DNA of 64,000 bases from JACVRW01 sp963820315 (GTDB taxonomy: Bacteria; Actinomycetota; Thermoleophilia; Solirubrobacterales; Thermoleophilaceae). Of the stretch, positions 17,482 through 25,546 are shown in pieces. The stretch spans positions 1-64,000 of the forward strand of contig CAWFZK010000030.1 in NCBI GenBank assembly GCA_963820315.1, read 5' to 3'. A program made the position numbers and the translations under genes. The notes under the pieces were generated by a model. The model did not search any database. It was not told where the DNA came from and saw only the letters and a list, made by a program, of their open reading frames with translations. The stretch's first letter is position 1. Each line of letters opens with the position of its first letter.

Positions 17482-18333
17482 CTACTTGAGCCGGAACGCC
17501 TTGATGCGGTCGGCGTATGCCGACTCGTCCAGCGCGTACACGCCGTAGGCGAGCGCCTGGATCACCCCGAGCAGCGCCGCGTGGGAGCGCACGTAGGCGG
17601 GGCTGTTGGAGGAGTAGTAGAGCCGGTGGTCGGCGAGCTTCGCGACCTCCGAGAGCGTCGCGTCCGCGATCGCGATCGTGGCCGCGCGGCGGTTGCGCGC
17701 CAGCTTCATCGCGCGCACCACGAGCGGGTGCGGGCGGCCGGCGGAGAAGCCGATCATCACCGTCTTGTCGTCGACCCTGCCGAGCTTGGCGAGCCCCTCC
17801 TGGCTCGGCGAGGCGACGACCTCGGCGCGCAGGTCGAGCAGCATCAGCAGGTGACGCAGGTAGCTCGCGAAGAAGGCCATCTGGTCCGTGCCGCAGAGCA
17901 GGATGCGGTCGGCGCGCGAGATCAGGTCGACGGCCGCGGCCACCTCGTCGCGGTCGATCCGCTTGGCGGTCTCGGCGACGTTCGAGTGGTCGGCGGCGAG
18001 CGCGGTCTCGAACTCGGTCTGGTCGATCGGGAACAGAGGCGGCGACGATATCTCGGCGCTCGAGGCGCCGTTCTCACGCGCGCGCCGGTACTCGTCGCGC
18101 GCGGCCGCCTGCAGCTCGGGGAAGCCCTCGAAGCCGAGCGCCTGCGCGAAGCGCACGACCGTGGAGCTCGACGTGTTCGCGCGCCGCGCCAGCTCCTCCG
18201 CCGTGTGGAAGGCCGCCTCCTCGAGATGGTCGACGATGTACTGGCCGACGTCCTTCTGCGAGCGGCTGAATTCGTCGAAGCGCTGGCGGATCTCCTCCGA
18301 CAGCGTGAGAGCGGTCGTCCCGGTTCGCGTCAC
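17482..18333 (-). CDS. RpiR/MurR family transcriptional regulator with SIS domain
   Basis: A 283-residue regulator. An N-terminal RpiR-type helix-turn-helix (EEIRQRFDEFSRSQKDVGQY, TAEELARRANTSSSTVVRFAQALGF with helix at about 43-66) is followed by a SIS sugar-phosphate-binding domain (RILLCGTDQMAFFASYLRHLL, IGFSAGRPHPLVVRAMKLAR). RpiR proteins usually respond to phosphosugars or amino sugars. The nearest sugar gene is the cytidylyltransferase on the same strand 48 bases upstream, which may hint at its ligand. The target is not shown by the sequence. Confidence 0.88.
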   Translation of the reverse strand: MTRTGTTALTLSEEIRQRFDEFSRSQKDVGQYIVDHLEEAAFHTAEELARRANTSSSTVVRFAQALGFEGFPELQAAARDEYRRARENGASSAEISSPPLFPIDQTEFETALAADHSNVAETAKRIDRDEVAAAVDLISRADRILLCGTDQMAFFASYLRHLLMLLDLRAEVVASPSQEGLAKLGRVDDKTVMIGFSAGRPHPLVVRAMKLARNRRAATIAIADATLSEVAKLADHRLYYSSNSPAYVRSHAALLGVIQALAYGVYALDESAYADRIKAFRLK

Positions 18334-18381
18334 GGACCCCGTTTTCGGCGGGACCGCGCGAGTTCCTTCAGCGAGAGGCGC

Positions 18382-19092
18382 TCAGGACCACAGCTTCCAG
18401 GGCGCGCGCCCCTCCGACCAGAGGTCGTTGAGCAGCACGGCGTCCTTGTATGTGTCCATGCAGTCCCAGAAGCCGGAGTGCCTGAAGGCGCTCAGCTCGC
18501 CGTCCGCGGCGAGCCGCTCGAGCGGCTCGCGCTCGAGCGTCGATCCGTCCTCCAGGTAGTCGAGCACGCCCGGCTCGAAGACGAAGAAGCCGCCGTTGAT
18601 CCAGCCCTCGAAGCGCGGCTTCTCGGTGAAGCCCTCGACGCGGCCGTCGCCGTTCAGCCGCGCGATCCCGAACTGCAGCTCGGGCTGGACGACCGTCATC
18701 GTGGCGAGCCGGCCCTGCTCCTGGTGGAAGCCCGTGAGCGCGCTCAGGTCGATGTCGGCCACGCCGTCGGCGTAGGTGGCGCAGAAGCGCCGCTCTCCAA
18801 GCCGCTCGCCGACCTTGGCGATGCGGCCGCCCGTGGGCGTGTCCTCGCCGGTGTCGACGCACTCGATCTCGAGCCCGCCCGGGAGCCCGTTCGCCGCGAC
18901 GAACTCCTGGATCAGCGCGCCCCTGTGACCGGTGCAGAGGACGAAGCGCCGGTAGCCCTGCTCCGCGTAGATGCGGATCACGTGCCAGAGGATCGGCCGG
19001 CCGCCGATCTCGACAAGCGGCTTCGGGATCGTCTGGGTGTGCTCGCGCAGCCGCGTGCCGCGGCCGCCGCAGAGGATCACGACGGGGTCCAT
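18382..19092 (-). CDS. rfbF: Glucose-1-phosphate cytidylyltransferase-like nucleotidyltransferase
   Basis: A 236-residue protein of the RfbF type, making CDP-glucose from glucose 1-phosphate and CTP, the first step to 3,6-dideoxyhexoses. The nucleotide-binding start VVILCGGRGTRLREHTQTIPK, PLVEIGGRPILWHVIRIY, the substrate loop DTGEDTPTGGRIAKV, TYADGVADIDL and WINGGFFVFEPGVLDYL all match the family. No other CDP-sugar genes are in the window, so its product may feed another pathway. The start is divergent from the transferase at 19122, with 29 bases between them. Confidence 0.87.
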   Translation of the reverse strand: MDPVVILCGGRGTRLREHTQTIPKPLVEIGGRPILWHVIRIYAEQGYRRFVLCTGHRGALIQEFVAANGLPGGLEIECVDTGEDTPTGGRIAKVGERLGERRFCATYADGVADIDLSALTGFHQEQGRLATMTVVQPELQFGIARLNGDGRVEGFTEKPRFEGWINGGFFVFEPGVLDYLEDGSTLEREPLERLAADGELSAFRHSGFWDCMDTYKDAVLLNDLWSEGRAPWKLWS

Positions 19093-19121
19093 GTGCGCGG
19101 GCAGGGTAGCGTTCCCGGGCC

Positions 19122-19757
19122 GTGATCCTCTACGACCATCCGGCCTCCGGAAACTGCCTGAAGCCGCGCATCCTGCTGCGCCAGCTCGGGCTGCCCTTCG
19201 AGCTCGTCACGGTCGACCTGTTCACGGGCGAGACGCGCACCGACGAGCACTTCGCACGCAACCCGGACGGGCGCGTCCCGGTCCTGGAGCTCGAATCGGG
19301 TGAGCAGATCGCGGAGTCGGGGGCGATCCTCCTCCACCTCGCCGAGGGGACCGGGTTCCTGCCCGCCGGCGGCCCGGCTCGGACGCGTGTGCACCAGTGG
19401 ATGTTCTTCGAGCAGAACCGGATCGAGCCGGAGCTCGGCGTGGCGCGCTTCCTGTGGCTCTCCGGCCGCCACGCGCAGGCGCCTGAGGTCTTCCAGAACC
19501 GGCTCGACCGTGGCCGCGACGCGCTGGTCGCCCTCGAGCGCGGGCTCTCGGCGAGCGGCTCGCCGTTCGTCGCGGGGGACGACTACACGGTCGCCGACAT
19601 CGCGCTCTACGCGTACGTCCACTGCGGGGCGGATTCCGGCGCGGACCCGCGCGAGCACGCGAACGTCACGGCCTGGCTCGAGCGTGTGGAGGCCACGCCC
19701 GGATTCGAGAACGACCTCGCGCCGTTCCCCGAGCACGCCGCGGGGAGGCCGACCTAG
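19122..19757 (+). CDS. Glutathione S-transferase family protein
   Basis: A 211-residue protein with a GTG start. The thioredoxin-fold N-terminus reads MILYDHPASGNCLKPRILL, with the cis-Pro segment DGRVPVLELESG and the binding motif ESGAILLHLAEG. The all-helical C-terminal domain has ASGSPFVAGDDYTVADIALY, the GST N-capping region. Actinobacteria of this kind often lack glutathione, so the real thiol partner or role is uncertain. The stop shares CTAG with the convergent phosphoesterase. Confidence 0.88.
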   Translation: MILYDHPASGNCLKPRILLRQLGLPFELVTVDLFTGETRTDEHFARNPDGRVPVLELESGEQIAESGAILLHLAEGTGFLPAGGPARTRVHQWMFFEQNRIEPELGVARFLWLSGRHAQAPEVFQNRLDRGRDALVALERGLSASGSPFVAGDDYTVADIALYAYVHCGADSGADPREHANVTAWLERVEATPGFENDLAPFPEHAAGRPT

Positions 19758-20581
19758 TCCTCGGCCGAGCAGCTCCGGCGACTGCGATCCAGCAGCCGCC
19801 CGCGCGAGTCGCGGAACTCGAACGTGGCGAGGCCCGGCTCGAGCACGATCCGCAGCGCGCCGAAGAGCCCGTCCCTGCCCCAGGCGAGCTGCGGGTCGGC
19901 CTGGTCGACCCCGTAGCCGCTCGCGCCGCCCGCACCGGCGATGTACTGCGTGATGCCGCCGACCGGGCGCAGGCGCTGCAGGTTGTGATCGTGGCCGCTG
20001 AGGAAGGCGCGGGCATGCCCGCGCAGCGCGTTCCAGAACGGCGCCATGCCCGGGTCGTCCTCGTAGGCGCCCGCGCTGTAGCGGGGCCGGTGCGAGAAGG
20101 CGATGCGGCAGTCGCCGGGGGTAGCCCCGAGCTGGCGCCGCAGCCAGCGCAGCTGGCGCGAGCCCGGACCGTGGTCGGTCATCGAGTTGAGCGAGATGAT
20201 CTGCCAGCCGGCGATGCTCGTGCTCGACCAGGGCGGCTGCCTCCGTCCCTTCTTGGCGCGCCAGTACGGGTAATAGCCGCTGAAGCGGTTCTCCCACTCG
20301 TGGTTGCCGGGCGTCGGGTCGGTGATCCGCGCGAGCGAGCCGTACAGCGGGTCGTAGTGCTCGCGGAACTCGCGCGCGGTCCCGTCCTCGTAGACGTCGC
20401 CGAGGTAGAGGAAGCGATCGGGCCGCTGCGCGCGGATGTGGGCGGCGAGCCGGCGCGCGCCGTCGTTCGGCGTGGCGGCGTCGCCGACGGCCCAGACCTC
20501 CGCGCGCTCGGGTGGCTGGGCCGCGGCGCCGGGCGCGAGGACGGCCAGCGCCACCAGGGCTGCGGCGAGCGCGCGCCTCAT
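19754..20581 (-). CDS. Secreted metallophosphoesterase
   Basis: A 275-residue calcineurin-like phosphoesterase with a signal peptide (1-21, ending GAAAQ). The metal-site blocks are VWAVGDAATP, FLYLGDVYEDG, TPGNHEWE, FSHRPRYSAG and LSGHDHNLQ, all intact. It overlaps the start of the next gene upstream by 4 bases (20578-20581), so the two secreted hydrolases are co-translated. Substrate is unknown; phosphate scavenging or phosphodiester hydrolysis in the envelope would suit the neighbour. Confidence 0.9.
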   Translation of the reverse strand: MRRALAAALVALAVLAPGAAAQPPERAEVWAVGDAATPNDGARRLAAHIRAQRPDRFLYLGDVYEDGTAREFREHYDPLYGSLARITDPTPGNHEWENRFSGYYPYWRAKKGRRQPPWSSTSIAGWQIISLNSMTDHGPGSRQLRWLRRQLGATPGDCRIAFSHRPRYSAGAYEDDPGMAPFWNALRGHARAFLSGHDHNLQRLRPVGGITQYIAGAGGASGYGVDQADPQLAWGRDGLFGALRIVLEPGLATFEFRDSRGRLLDRSRRSCSAED

Positions 20582-21765
20582 GGCAGGACGAAGATCCCGT
20601 CGCTCACGGCGCGCTCACCGGAGGGATCCGAGGGGCGGCTGACGAGCTCACCTCGCACGACCATGCCGCTCGAGCCGCCGCCGTCCAGGTTGAGGGCGTC
20701 GCGGGCGCCGAGCGAGCGCATCACCCGTGCCGCCTCCGGCAGCGTGACCCCGGCGCTCCAGCCGGCGCGGCGGCCGTCGACCGTCACCAGCAGCAGCGTG
20801 CCGTCTCTCTTCACGCCGGCGAGGGTACGGGGATGCCTGGACGCCACGAAGCCAGGCGCGCTCAGCGGCGCGAAGCCTTCCGCGCTCGCCGCAACGGCAA
20901 CGCGGCCGCGCACGAGCAGGCGCGGCCCGCCGCCGGTCACGAGTGCCTGGCCCTCGCCCAGCCCGAGCTCCACCTCGGCGGGCGTCCCCGCCTCGAGCGA
21001 GCCGCGCAGAAACTCGGCGGCGTCGCCGCTGCCGGACAGCACGAACGCTCCCGCCGGCACGCGCCCGGCACGCGGGCGGCCGACGCGCTCCACGACGCCG
21101 CCGCGCACGAGCGCCTCCACGCCGGTGCCCGGCCGCACCGCCCCGTAGCGCGACTCGATGAGGACGAGCTCGCTCGGGTCGGTGCAGGTGAGGCCCGAGT
21201 CCGGCCGCTGCGTGGGCCGGTCGCCGCCCCGCCCGCCGCAGGCAGGGATGCTGCCGCGGCGCCGGTCGACGCCGTCGATCAGGCGCCGCGCCCCGCCGGC
21301 GTCGACGCTCCCGCTGAAGCGGAGCGCGGCGATCCGCGCCCTGGCGGCCCGGTCGGCGGGAACGAGCAGCGCCGAGCGGCCGTTGACGGGCTCGCTCAGG
21401 ACGCGACCGTCGATCGCGAGCGCGCCGACGGGATCGCCGTCGACGGCGAAGAAGCCTCCGTTCACCCCGGCGACCGCCGAGCTCCGGCGTGCCATCGAGC
21501 TGGGCCGCTCGAGGCCCGCCACCCGCTCGTTCGACAGGATCCCCGCAAGCCGCCCGTCAAGCGCCTCGCGATCGATGGCCAGGACGTTCACGCGCCAGGG
21601 GCCGCCCTCGCGGACGATCGACGTCCACCTGACCCCGGGCGCCACGGTCGCGCTCTCGCGCCGCTCGTCGAGCGAGCGCGAGCCGAGCGGCAGATCGGCG
21701 GCATGTGCGGCGCTCGGCATGCCGGCGACCAGAAGGGCGAGCAGGATGCCGACACGGCGGCGCAC
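20578..21765 (-). CDS. Secreted phosphodiester glycosidase (NAGPA domain) protein
   Basis: A 395-residue protein with a signal peptide (1-22). The NAGPA-type domain shows AVAGVNGGFFAVDGDPVGALAIDGRVL, the middle TGGGPRLLVRG and the C-terminal ALNLDGGGSSGMVVRGELV with its characteristic DGGGSS. Proteins of this family remove sugar-phosphodiester groups or act on cell-wall and exopolysaccharide linkages. It is followed by the phosphoesterase with a 4-base overlap, which suggests a joint role. The ~108 bases to its right contain only a short remnant on the same strand (VDRDGNRSPVSFPLPG before a stop). Confidence 0.88.
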   Translation of the reverse strand: MRRRVGILLALLVAGMPSAAHAADLPLGSRSLDERRESATVAPGVRWTSIVREGGPWRVNVLAIDREALDGRLAGILSNERVAGLERPSSMARRSSAVAGVNGGFFAVDGDPVGALAIDGRVLSEPVNGRSALLVPADRAARARIAALRFSGSVDAGGARRLIDGVDRRRGSIPACGGRGGDRPTQRPDSGLTCTDPSELVLIESRYGAVRPGTGVEALVRGGVVERVGRPRAGRVPAGAFVLSGSGDAAEFLRGSLEAGTPAEVELGLGEGQALVTGGGPRLLVRGRVAVAASAEGFAPLSAPGFVASRHPRTLAGVKRDGTLLLVTVDGRRAGWSAGVTLPEAARVMRSLGARDALNLDGGGSSGMVVRGELVSRPSDPSGERAVSDGIFVLP

Positions 21766-21873
21766 GCCCGGCAGGGTGGCAGACAGGCCGCGGCTGTGGC
21801 AGCGCTAGCCGGGCAGCGGGAAGCTCACCGGGCTGCGGTTTCCGTCGCGGTCGACCGCCCGAGGCGAAGCGCT

Positions 21874-22326
21874 CTAGTGCGCCAGGATTCGGAACACCGG
21901 ATGGTCGGGCGCGACGCGCAGCAGGTCCTCGTCGCTCGAGTCCGGCCCGACGCCATCGAAGAACGCGCCGACCTCCCACTTCCAGCGCTCGAGGTACGGG
22001 CGCAGGATCGCCGGCTTGTCCTCGTCGGGGAGCTCGTCCGCGCTGAAGGCCTGCGCCCGGCGCCCCACGAGCAGGCGACCCTCGCCGCTGGCCCGCAGGT
22101 TGCGCACCCACTGGGTGTGCCCGCGCGCCGCGACGAGGTACTGCGTGTCGCCGACGGTCAGGAGGTTGACCGGCGTGCGCCGCGGCTCACCGGACTTGCG
22201 GCCGCGCACCTCGAGCACGCGCGACCCGGCGATGCTGACCCCGGCCCGCGTCAGCAGGGCGACGGCCGGGTTGAAGACGTGCTGGGTGAACCAGCCGGGG
22301 CGCTGATAGCGGTCGGCCACTGGCAC
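21874..22326 (-). CDS. Deazaflavin (F420)-dependent nitroreductase-like protein, Ddn family
   Basis: A 150-residue split-barrel protein. Family features are the aromatic N-terminus (RYQRPGWFTQHVFNPAVALL), VLEVRGRKSGEPRRTPVNLL, QYLVAARGHTQWVRNLRAS and a C-terminal HPVFRI. These fit the F420-binding Ddn/DUF385 group, common in actinobacteria. The gene lies 6 bases downstream of the TetR regulator on the same strand and is probably co-transcribed with it. Physiological substrate is unknown; some relatives reduce quinones. Confidence 0.87.
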   Translation of the reverse strand: MPVADRYQRPGWFTQHVFNPAVALLTRAGVSIAGSRVLEVRGRKSGEPRRTPVNLLTVGDTQYLVAARGHTQWVRNLRASGEGRLLVGRRAQAFSADELPDEDKPAILRPYLERWKWEVGAFFDGVGPDSSDEDLLRVAPDHPVFRILAH

Positions 22327-22332
22327 AGGCTC

Positions 22333-22923
22333 TCACAGCGTTGCCGTCACGATCCTCGTGCCGACGTCGACGGGCACGCCCTTCGGGACATCCGGATTGT
22401 CGATCCACCAGAGCGCGAGGCCGGCGAGGCCGTTCGTGAGCGCTTCGGCCGTGGGCTCGACCTGGCCGGCCGGGACGCGCCCGTCGGCGTTCTGCCTGAT
22501 GAAGCCCGCGATCACCTCGCGGGCCCGCAGGTTCACGCGCAGCCGCAGCGCCTGGATCTCCTCATCGCCGGAGCGGTCGCGGAAGAGCATGAACCACGCG
22601 TGCTGGTTCTCGCGGACGTAGTCGAACCAATGCTCGAGGATCGCGCGCACGAACTGGTCGGGCGTCAGGCCCTCCGGATCGATCGCCTCGATGAACCCCG
22701 GCAGGTCCGCCTCGTGCTGCTCGAGCAGCGCCATGTAGAGCGCCTTCTTCGAGTCGAAGTGGCGATAGACGATCGGCTTCGTCACGTCCGCGGCCGCGGC
22801 GATGTCCTCGATCCGCGTCCCCGCGTAGCCGTCGCGCGCGAACGCGCGACCGGCGGCCCGCAGGATCAGCGCGCGCCGCTCCTTCGCCGGAATGCGCCGC
22901 TGCTCGGCCGCGCGGGTCGCCAT
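22333..22923 (-). CDS. TetR family transcriptional regulator
   Basis: A 196-residue repressor-type protein. The N-terminal helix-turn-helix region reads LILRAAGRAFARDGYAGTR followed by IEDIAAAADVTKPIVYRHFD, classic TetR. The ligand domain contains several Trp/Phe residues (HWFDYVRENQHAWFMLFRDR), suggesting a hydrophobic ligand. It is divergent from the cupin gene; the 74-base gap holds a dense set of GTTAC/GTAAC half-sites that should be its operator, so it probably controls itself, the nitroreductase-like gene and the cupin gene. Confidence 0.93.
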   Translation of the reverse strand: MATRAAEQRRIPAKERRALILRAAGRAFARDGYAGTRIEDIAAAADVTKPIVYRHFDSKKALYMALLEQHEADLPGFIEAIDPEGLTPDQFVRAILEHWFDYVRENQHAWFMLFRDRSGDEEIQALRLRVNLRAREVIAGFIRQNADGRVPAGQVEPTAEALTNGLAGLALWWIDNPDVPKGVPVDVGTRIVTATL

Positions 22924-22924
22924 G

Positions 22925-22967
22925 GTTACCGAAGAGTAACTTACGTGCTAAGTTACCCACCAGTAAC
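22925..22967. promoter_or_regulatory. Probable TetR operator with four GTTAC/GTAAC half-sites
   Basis: Between the divergent TetR and cupin genes lie GTTAC at 22925 and 22952 and GTAAC at 22936 and 22963. Each GTTAC is separated from a GTAAC by 6 bases, giving two like-spaced sites 27 bases apart. In the centre, arms GTAACTTA (22936-22943) and TAAGTTAC (22949-22956) form a perfect 8-base palindrome around CGTGC. This region is noticeably richer in A/T than its surroundings and immediately precedes both starts. Confidence 0.8.
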
Positions 22968-22997
22968 AGATGTGCCGCCGATCGAGAGGAGCCTCTC

Positions 22998-23492
22998 ATG
23001 CCCGCCCCGGTCCACGACCCCGTCCACCGCGCCAGCTACGCCTTCGAGCCCGACGGCGAGAACCTCTGGGTCGATGCCTGGCTCGAGCCCGGCGGCGGGC
23101 TCCCTCCCCATCTTCATCCGCATCAGGAGGAGCACTGGTCGGTGCTCGAGGGCACGGTCCGCTTCCAGCTCGGCTCCGAGAAGCGCGTGATCGGTCCCGA
23201 CGACGGCACCATCCTGGTCGCGCGCGGCACGAAGCACGGACTCGAGAGCACCGGCGCCGAGGTTCACCTCCGCTGCCACGTCGTGCCGGCGCTCGACCTC
23301 CAGGAGTTCCTCACCGAGAGCGCGGCGGCGGCCCGCGAAGGGCTCTTCATGCGCGGCGGAATACCGCGCAACCTGCGCGGCGCCCGCTGGGCGGCGAGCT
23401 TCCTGAAGAAGCACCGCGACAACGTCGTGATGACGTTCCCGCCGCGCTTCGTTCAGTCGGCGATGATCGCGCTGCTCGGGCGCTCCGGCTGA
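22998..23492 (+). CDS. Cupin-domain protein
   Basis: A 164-residue protein with one cupin barrel. The metal-binding motif 1 is GGGLPPHLHPHQEEHWSVLEG (His, His, Glu), followed by a second strand set with GTKHGLES and HLRCHVVPALD. The C-terminal ~60 residues are helical and basic. A good ribosome site (GAGGAG) lies 10 bases before the ATG. It faces the TetR gene across the operator and should be regulated by it. The reaction is unknown. Confidence 0.85.
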   Translation: MPAPVHDPVHRASYAFEPDGENLWVDAWLEPGGGLPPHLHPHQEEHWSVLEGTVRFQLGSEKRVIGPDDGTILVARGTKHGLESTGAEVHLRCHVVPALDLQEFLTESAAAAREGLFMRGGIPRNLRGARWAASFLKKHRDNVVMTFPPRFVQSAMIALLGRSG

Positions 23493-23501
23493 GCGCGGGC
23501 C

Positions 23502-23690
23502 TCAGCTGCGCGACCCGGCAGATCCCACCCGGCGGAGAATCACGACCTGCGCGGCGATCGCGACCGCGAGGCAGGCGATTCCGATCACGTTCAGGGCGGT
23601 CCACCCGGACCCGACGCCCGTGACGAGCAGGGCAACGAGACCGACGCTCATGAGGGTCAGCGCGATGAGGGCACGGCGTTCAGTGCTCAT
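23502..23690 (-). CDS. Small two-helix membrane protein
   Basis: A 62-residue protein with two hydrophobic helices (about 8-27 and 32-52) and a basic C-terminus (RRVGSAGSRS). I recognise no family. It converges on the cupin gene with 9 bases between the stops. The start ATG at 23690 lacks an obvious ribosome site, which lowers confidence. Confidence 0.5.
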   Translation of the reverse strand: MSTERRALIALTLMSVGLVALLVTGVGSGWTALNVIGIACLAVAIAAQVVILRRVGSAGSRS

Positions 23691-23833
23691 GCAGTCGATA
23701 TCGGACCGCGGCGCCGATCGCCTGAGTCCTGAACGCCGGCCTCGGCTACGACGACACCGTGATGCTGGGAGAAACGGCGAACGCCGCCCACAAGGGGCGG
23801 CGCTCGCCGGATTTCACAGCTCCGCCCACGACC

Positions 23834-24193
23834 TCATGGGGTGGACCGAACGATGGGCAGCTGCGCGGGGAGCGGACCCTGCGTGGCCTCCGGGTAGGTG
23901 GTCTTGGGCAGCCGCGCGGGGAGCGGGCCGCGCGCGCCCTCCTCGTAGTTGCTCTTCTGCAGCTGCGCAGGGAGCGGGCCGCGGGTTAGATCGTCGTCGC
24001 TGCCATTTGACGGCTGCGCGGGGGGCCCGCCGCGCGCGCTCGCCGCGTGATCGGCGCTACCGCTGGCCACGATCCCGACCGCGGCGGTCAGGCCGCCGAC
24101 GCAGATCAGCGCGATGGCAAGCAGCGCGCACAGCCAGTTGAAGTGGGCGCGGAGAACCACCGCAGGCTGCTGCCTGGGGATGGAATAGTCCAT
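23834..24193 (-). CDS. Single-helix membrane protein with GPLPA(Q/R)L repeats
   Basis: A 119-residue protein. The ATG at 24193, preceded by AGGAGAG 5 bases upstream, is preferred over the more distant 24268. A short N-terminus (MDYSIPRQQPAVVLRAHFNW) is followed by one hydrophobic helix (about 20-45), then a Gly/Ala/Ser-rich linker. The C-terminal half carries three copies of a RGPLPAQL-type unit (RGPLPAQLQK, RGPLPARLPK, QGPLPAQLPI) spaced 17-18 residues apart. The orientation would place the repeats outside the cell. I do not recognise a family. Confidence 0.65.
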   Translation of the reverse strand: MDYSIPRQQPAVVLRAHFNWLCALLAIALICVGGLTAAVGIVASGSADHAASARGGPPAQPSNGSDDDLTRGPLPAQLQKSNYEEGARGPLPARLPKTTYPEATQGPLPAQLPIVRSTP

Positions 24194-24480
24194 GACCTCT
24201 CCTAGTCGCGAGCGACCGCCTGGGCCGCTTGCCGGGTGTTGTTGGGGGGAGACATCGATGGCGATCATGCGGCCGACCGCTTGCTCCAGGGCTACTGCTC
24301 GGCAACAGCCCGTCGACGCCGATCGCCCTCAGTCCTGAAACGCACGCGGTCGCGCCTTGATAAGCGACGTATCTGGGTTGATCCACTCTTGCTGGGCTAC
24401 GGGAGGCCTGCTCGGGTACAACACCCCGACAGGCGCCCGCCGCTGACCGCCCGTGCACAAGACAACGGAAGGACGAATCG

Positions 24481-24900
24481 ATGGCTAGCAGCACCTCGCA
24501 AGGAACCGTGTCGCTCGAGGACGCACGCCGCGTAACGGCCGCCGCTGAGGAGTCCGCGCGCGAGATCGGGCAGCCGCAGAACATCGCCGTCGTCGACGCC
24601 GGCGGCAACCTCGTCTCTCACGTTCGCATGGACGGAGCGTGGATTGGCAGCGTGGACATCGCGATCAACAAGGCCTACACGGCGCGGGCGTTCGATCTGC
24701 CGACGGCCGACCTCGCCGCCAATTCCCAGCCCGGAGGCCAGTTCTACGGCATCCAGGCGTCCAACGAGGGCCGGGTGATGGTCTTCGCCGGCGGCATCCC
24801 GCTCAAGCGCGACGGCCAGGTCGTCGGCGCGGTCGGTGTCAGTGGCGGCGACGGCGAGCAGGACACGACGGTCGCCGAGGCCGGGGCTGCGGCATTCTGA
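24481..24900 (+). CDS. GlcG/HbpS-type heme-binding-like protein (DUF336)
   Basis: A 139-residue protein with a good ribosome site (GGAAGG) before the ATG. Family features are VSLEDARRVTAAAEESAREIG, NIAVVDAGGNLVSHVRMDGA, INKAYTARAF and VMVFAGGIPLKRDGQVVGAVGVSGG. Relatives include GlcG of glycolate operons and HbpS, an extracellular heme sensor in Streptomyces. No signal peptide is seen. The gene is divergent from the repeat protein across 287 bases of non-coding DNA, and the accessory region continues to its right. Confidence 0.85.
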   Translation: MASSTSQGTVSLEDARRVTAAAEESAREIGQPQNIAVVDAGGNLVSHVRMDGAWIGSVDIAINKAYTARAFDLPTADLAANSQPGGQFYGIQASNEGRVMVFAGGIPLKRDGQVVGAVGVSGGDGEQDTTVAEAGAAAF

Positions 24901-25252
24901 GCGCCCGTGAGCGCCGGAACCGCTGCCACGAGGGCCTCGGCGTCGAGTCGACTCATCGCCTCGTACGCGCGCTCGATGTTCTTCAGGGTCACCTGGGACA
25001 CCTGGCTCGCCCAGTAGCCCGCCGACAGACACGCGCTGCCGGATTGCATCGAAGGCGGAAGCCGACGGTGATGCACCGACGCCAGCCGGCCATCCAGCCG
25101 GGGTCGCCCCTTGGACTGGAGCGACCAGCGACATCGGACGACCGACCGCGCTCGCCGTGGCAGCGCCAGGGCGAGCGCGGTGGTCGCGGACTTGGCTACA
25201 TGCTCAGGCACGCCTGTGGCGCGCGCCCGTGCCGGCAGCGCCGTTCGACGAT
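24901..25252. other. Gap with a possible truncated SnoaL-like fragment
   Basis: No intact gene is visible. On the minus strand a GTG at 25001 opens SQVTLKNIERAYEAM and SRLDAEALVAAVPAL, similar in style to the first helix of SnoaL-like proteins, but the frame then runs antisense into the GlcG-like gene. It is best taken as a decayed fragment. The rest of the interval has no coding pattern I trust. Confidence 0.3.
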
Positions 25253-25546
25253 CTAGTGGGCGATCTTGCGGCGGTAGGTGACCATGGCGAAGGTGTACGC
25301 GACGATGAGGACGCCGACGCACCAGGCAAGGGCGATCCAGATGTCGGTGCCGACCGGCTGCTGTGTGAGCAGGTCGCGGATCGCGTTGACGATGGTCGTG
25401 ACCGGCTGGTTCTCGGCGAAGGCGCGCACCGCGCCGGGCATGCTGTCGGTGGGCACGAATGCCGAGCTGATGAACGGCAGGAAGATGAGCGGGTAGGCGA
25501 ACGCGCTCGCGCCGTCGGCGGAGTTCGCGTCGATGGCGATCTCAGC
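25253..25546 (-). pseudogene. ABC-2 (DrrB-type) permease remnant, C-terminal part only
   Basis: About 95 residues from the end of a drug-exporter permease are recognisable: NSADGASAFAYPLIFLPF, SSAFVPTDSMPGAVRAFAEN, QPVTTIVNAIRDLLT and the last helix ALAWCVGVLIVAYTFAM before a stop at 25253. A full DrrB-type permease has roughly 250 residues with five more helices, none of which is found upstream. No ATPase gene is beside it. The fragment has sense up to about 25546 and then joins unrelated sequence, so it is a deletion remnant. Confidence 0.75.

Noticed and set aside
16621..19125. 834-codon plus-strand open frame
   Set aside because: Shadow frame opposite the ABC ATPase, RpiR and cytidylyltransferase genes; Arg/Leu/Asp/Val-rich composition without domains.
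20512..23190. 892-codon plus-strand open frame
   Set aside because: Runs antisense to four convincing minus-strand genes; composition is that of a GC-driven shadow.
24236..24535. Plus-strand frame between the repeat protein and the GlcG-like gene
   Set aside because: No ribosome site or family pattern; it overlaps the start of the better-supported GlcG-like gene.
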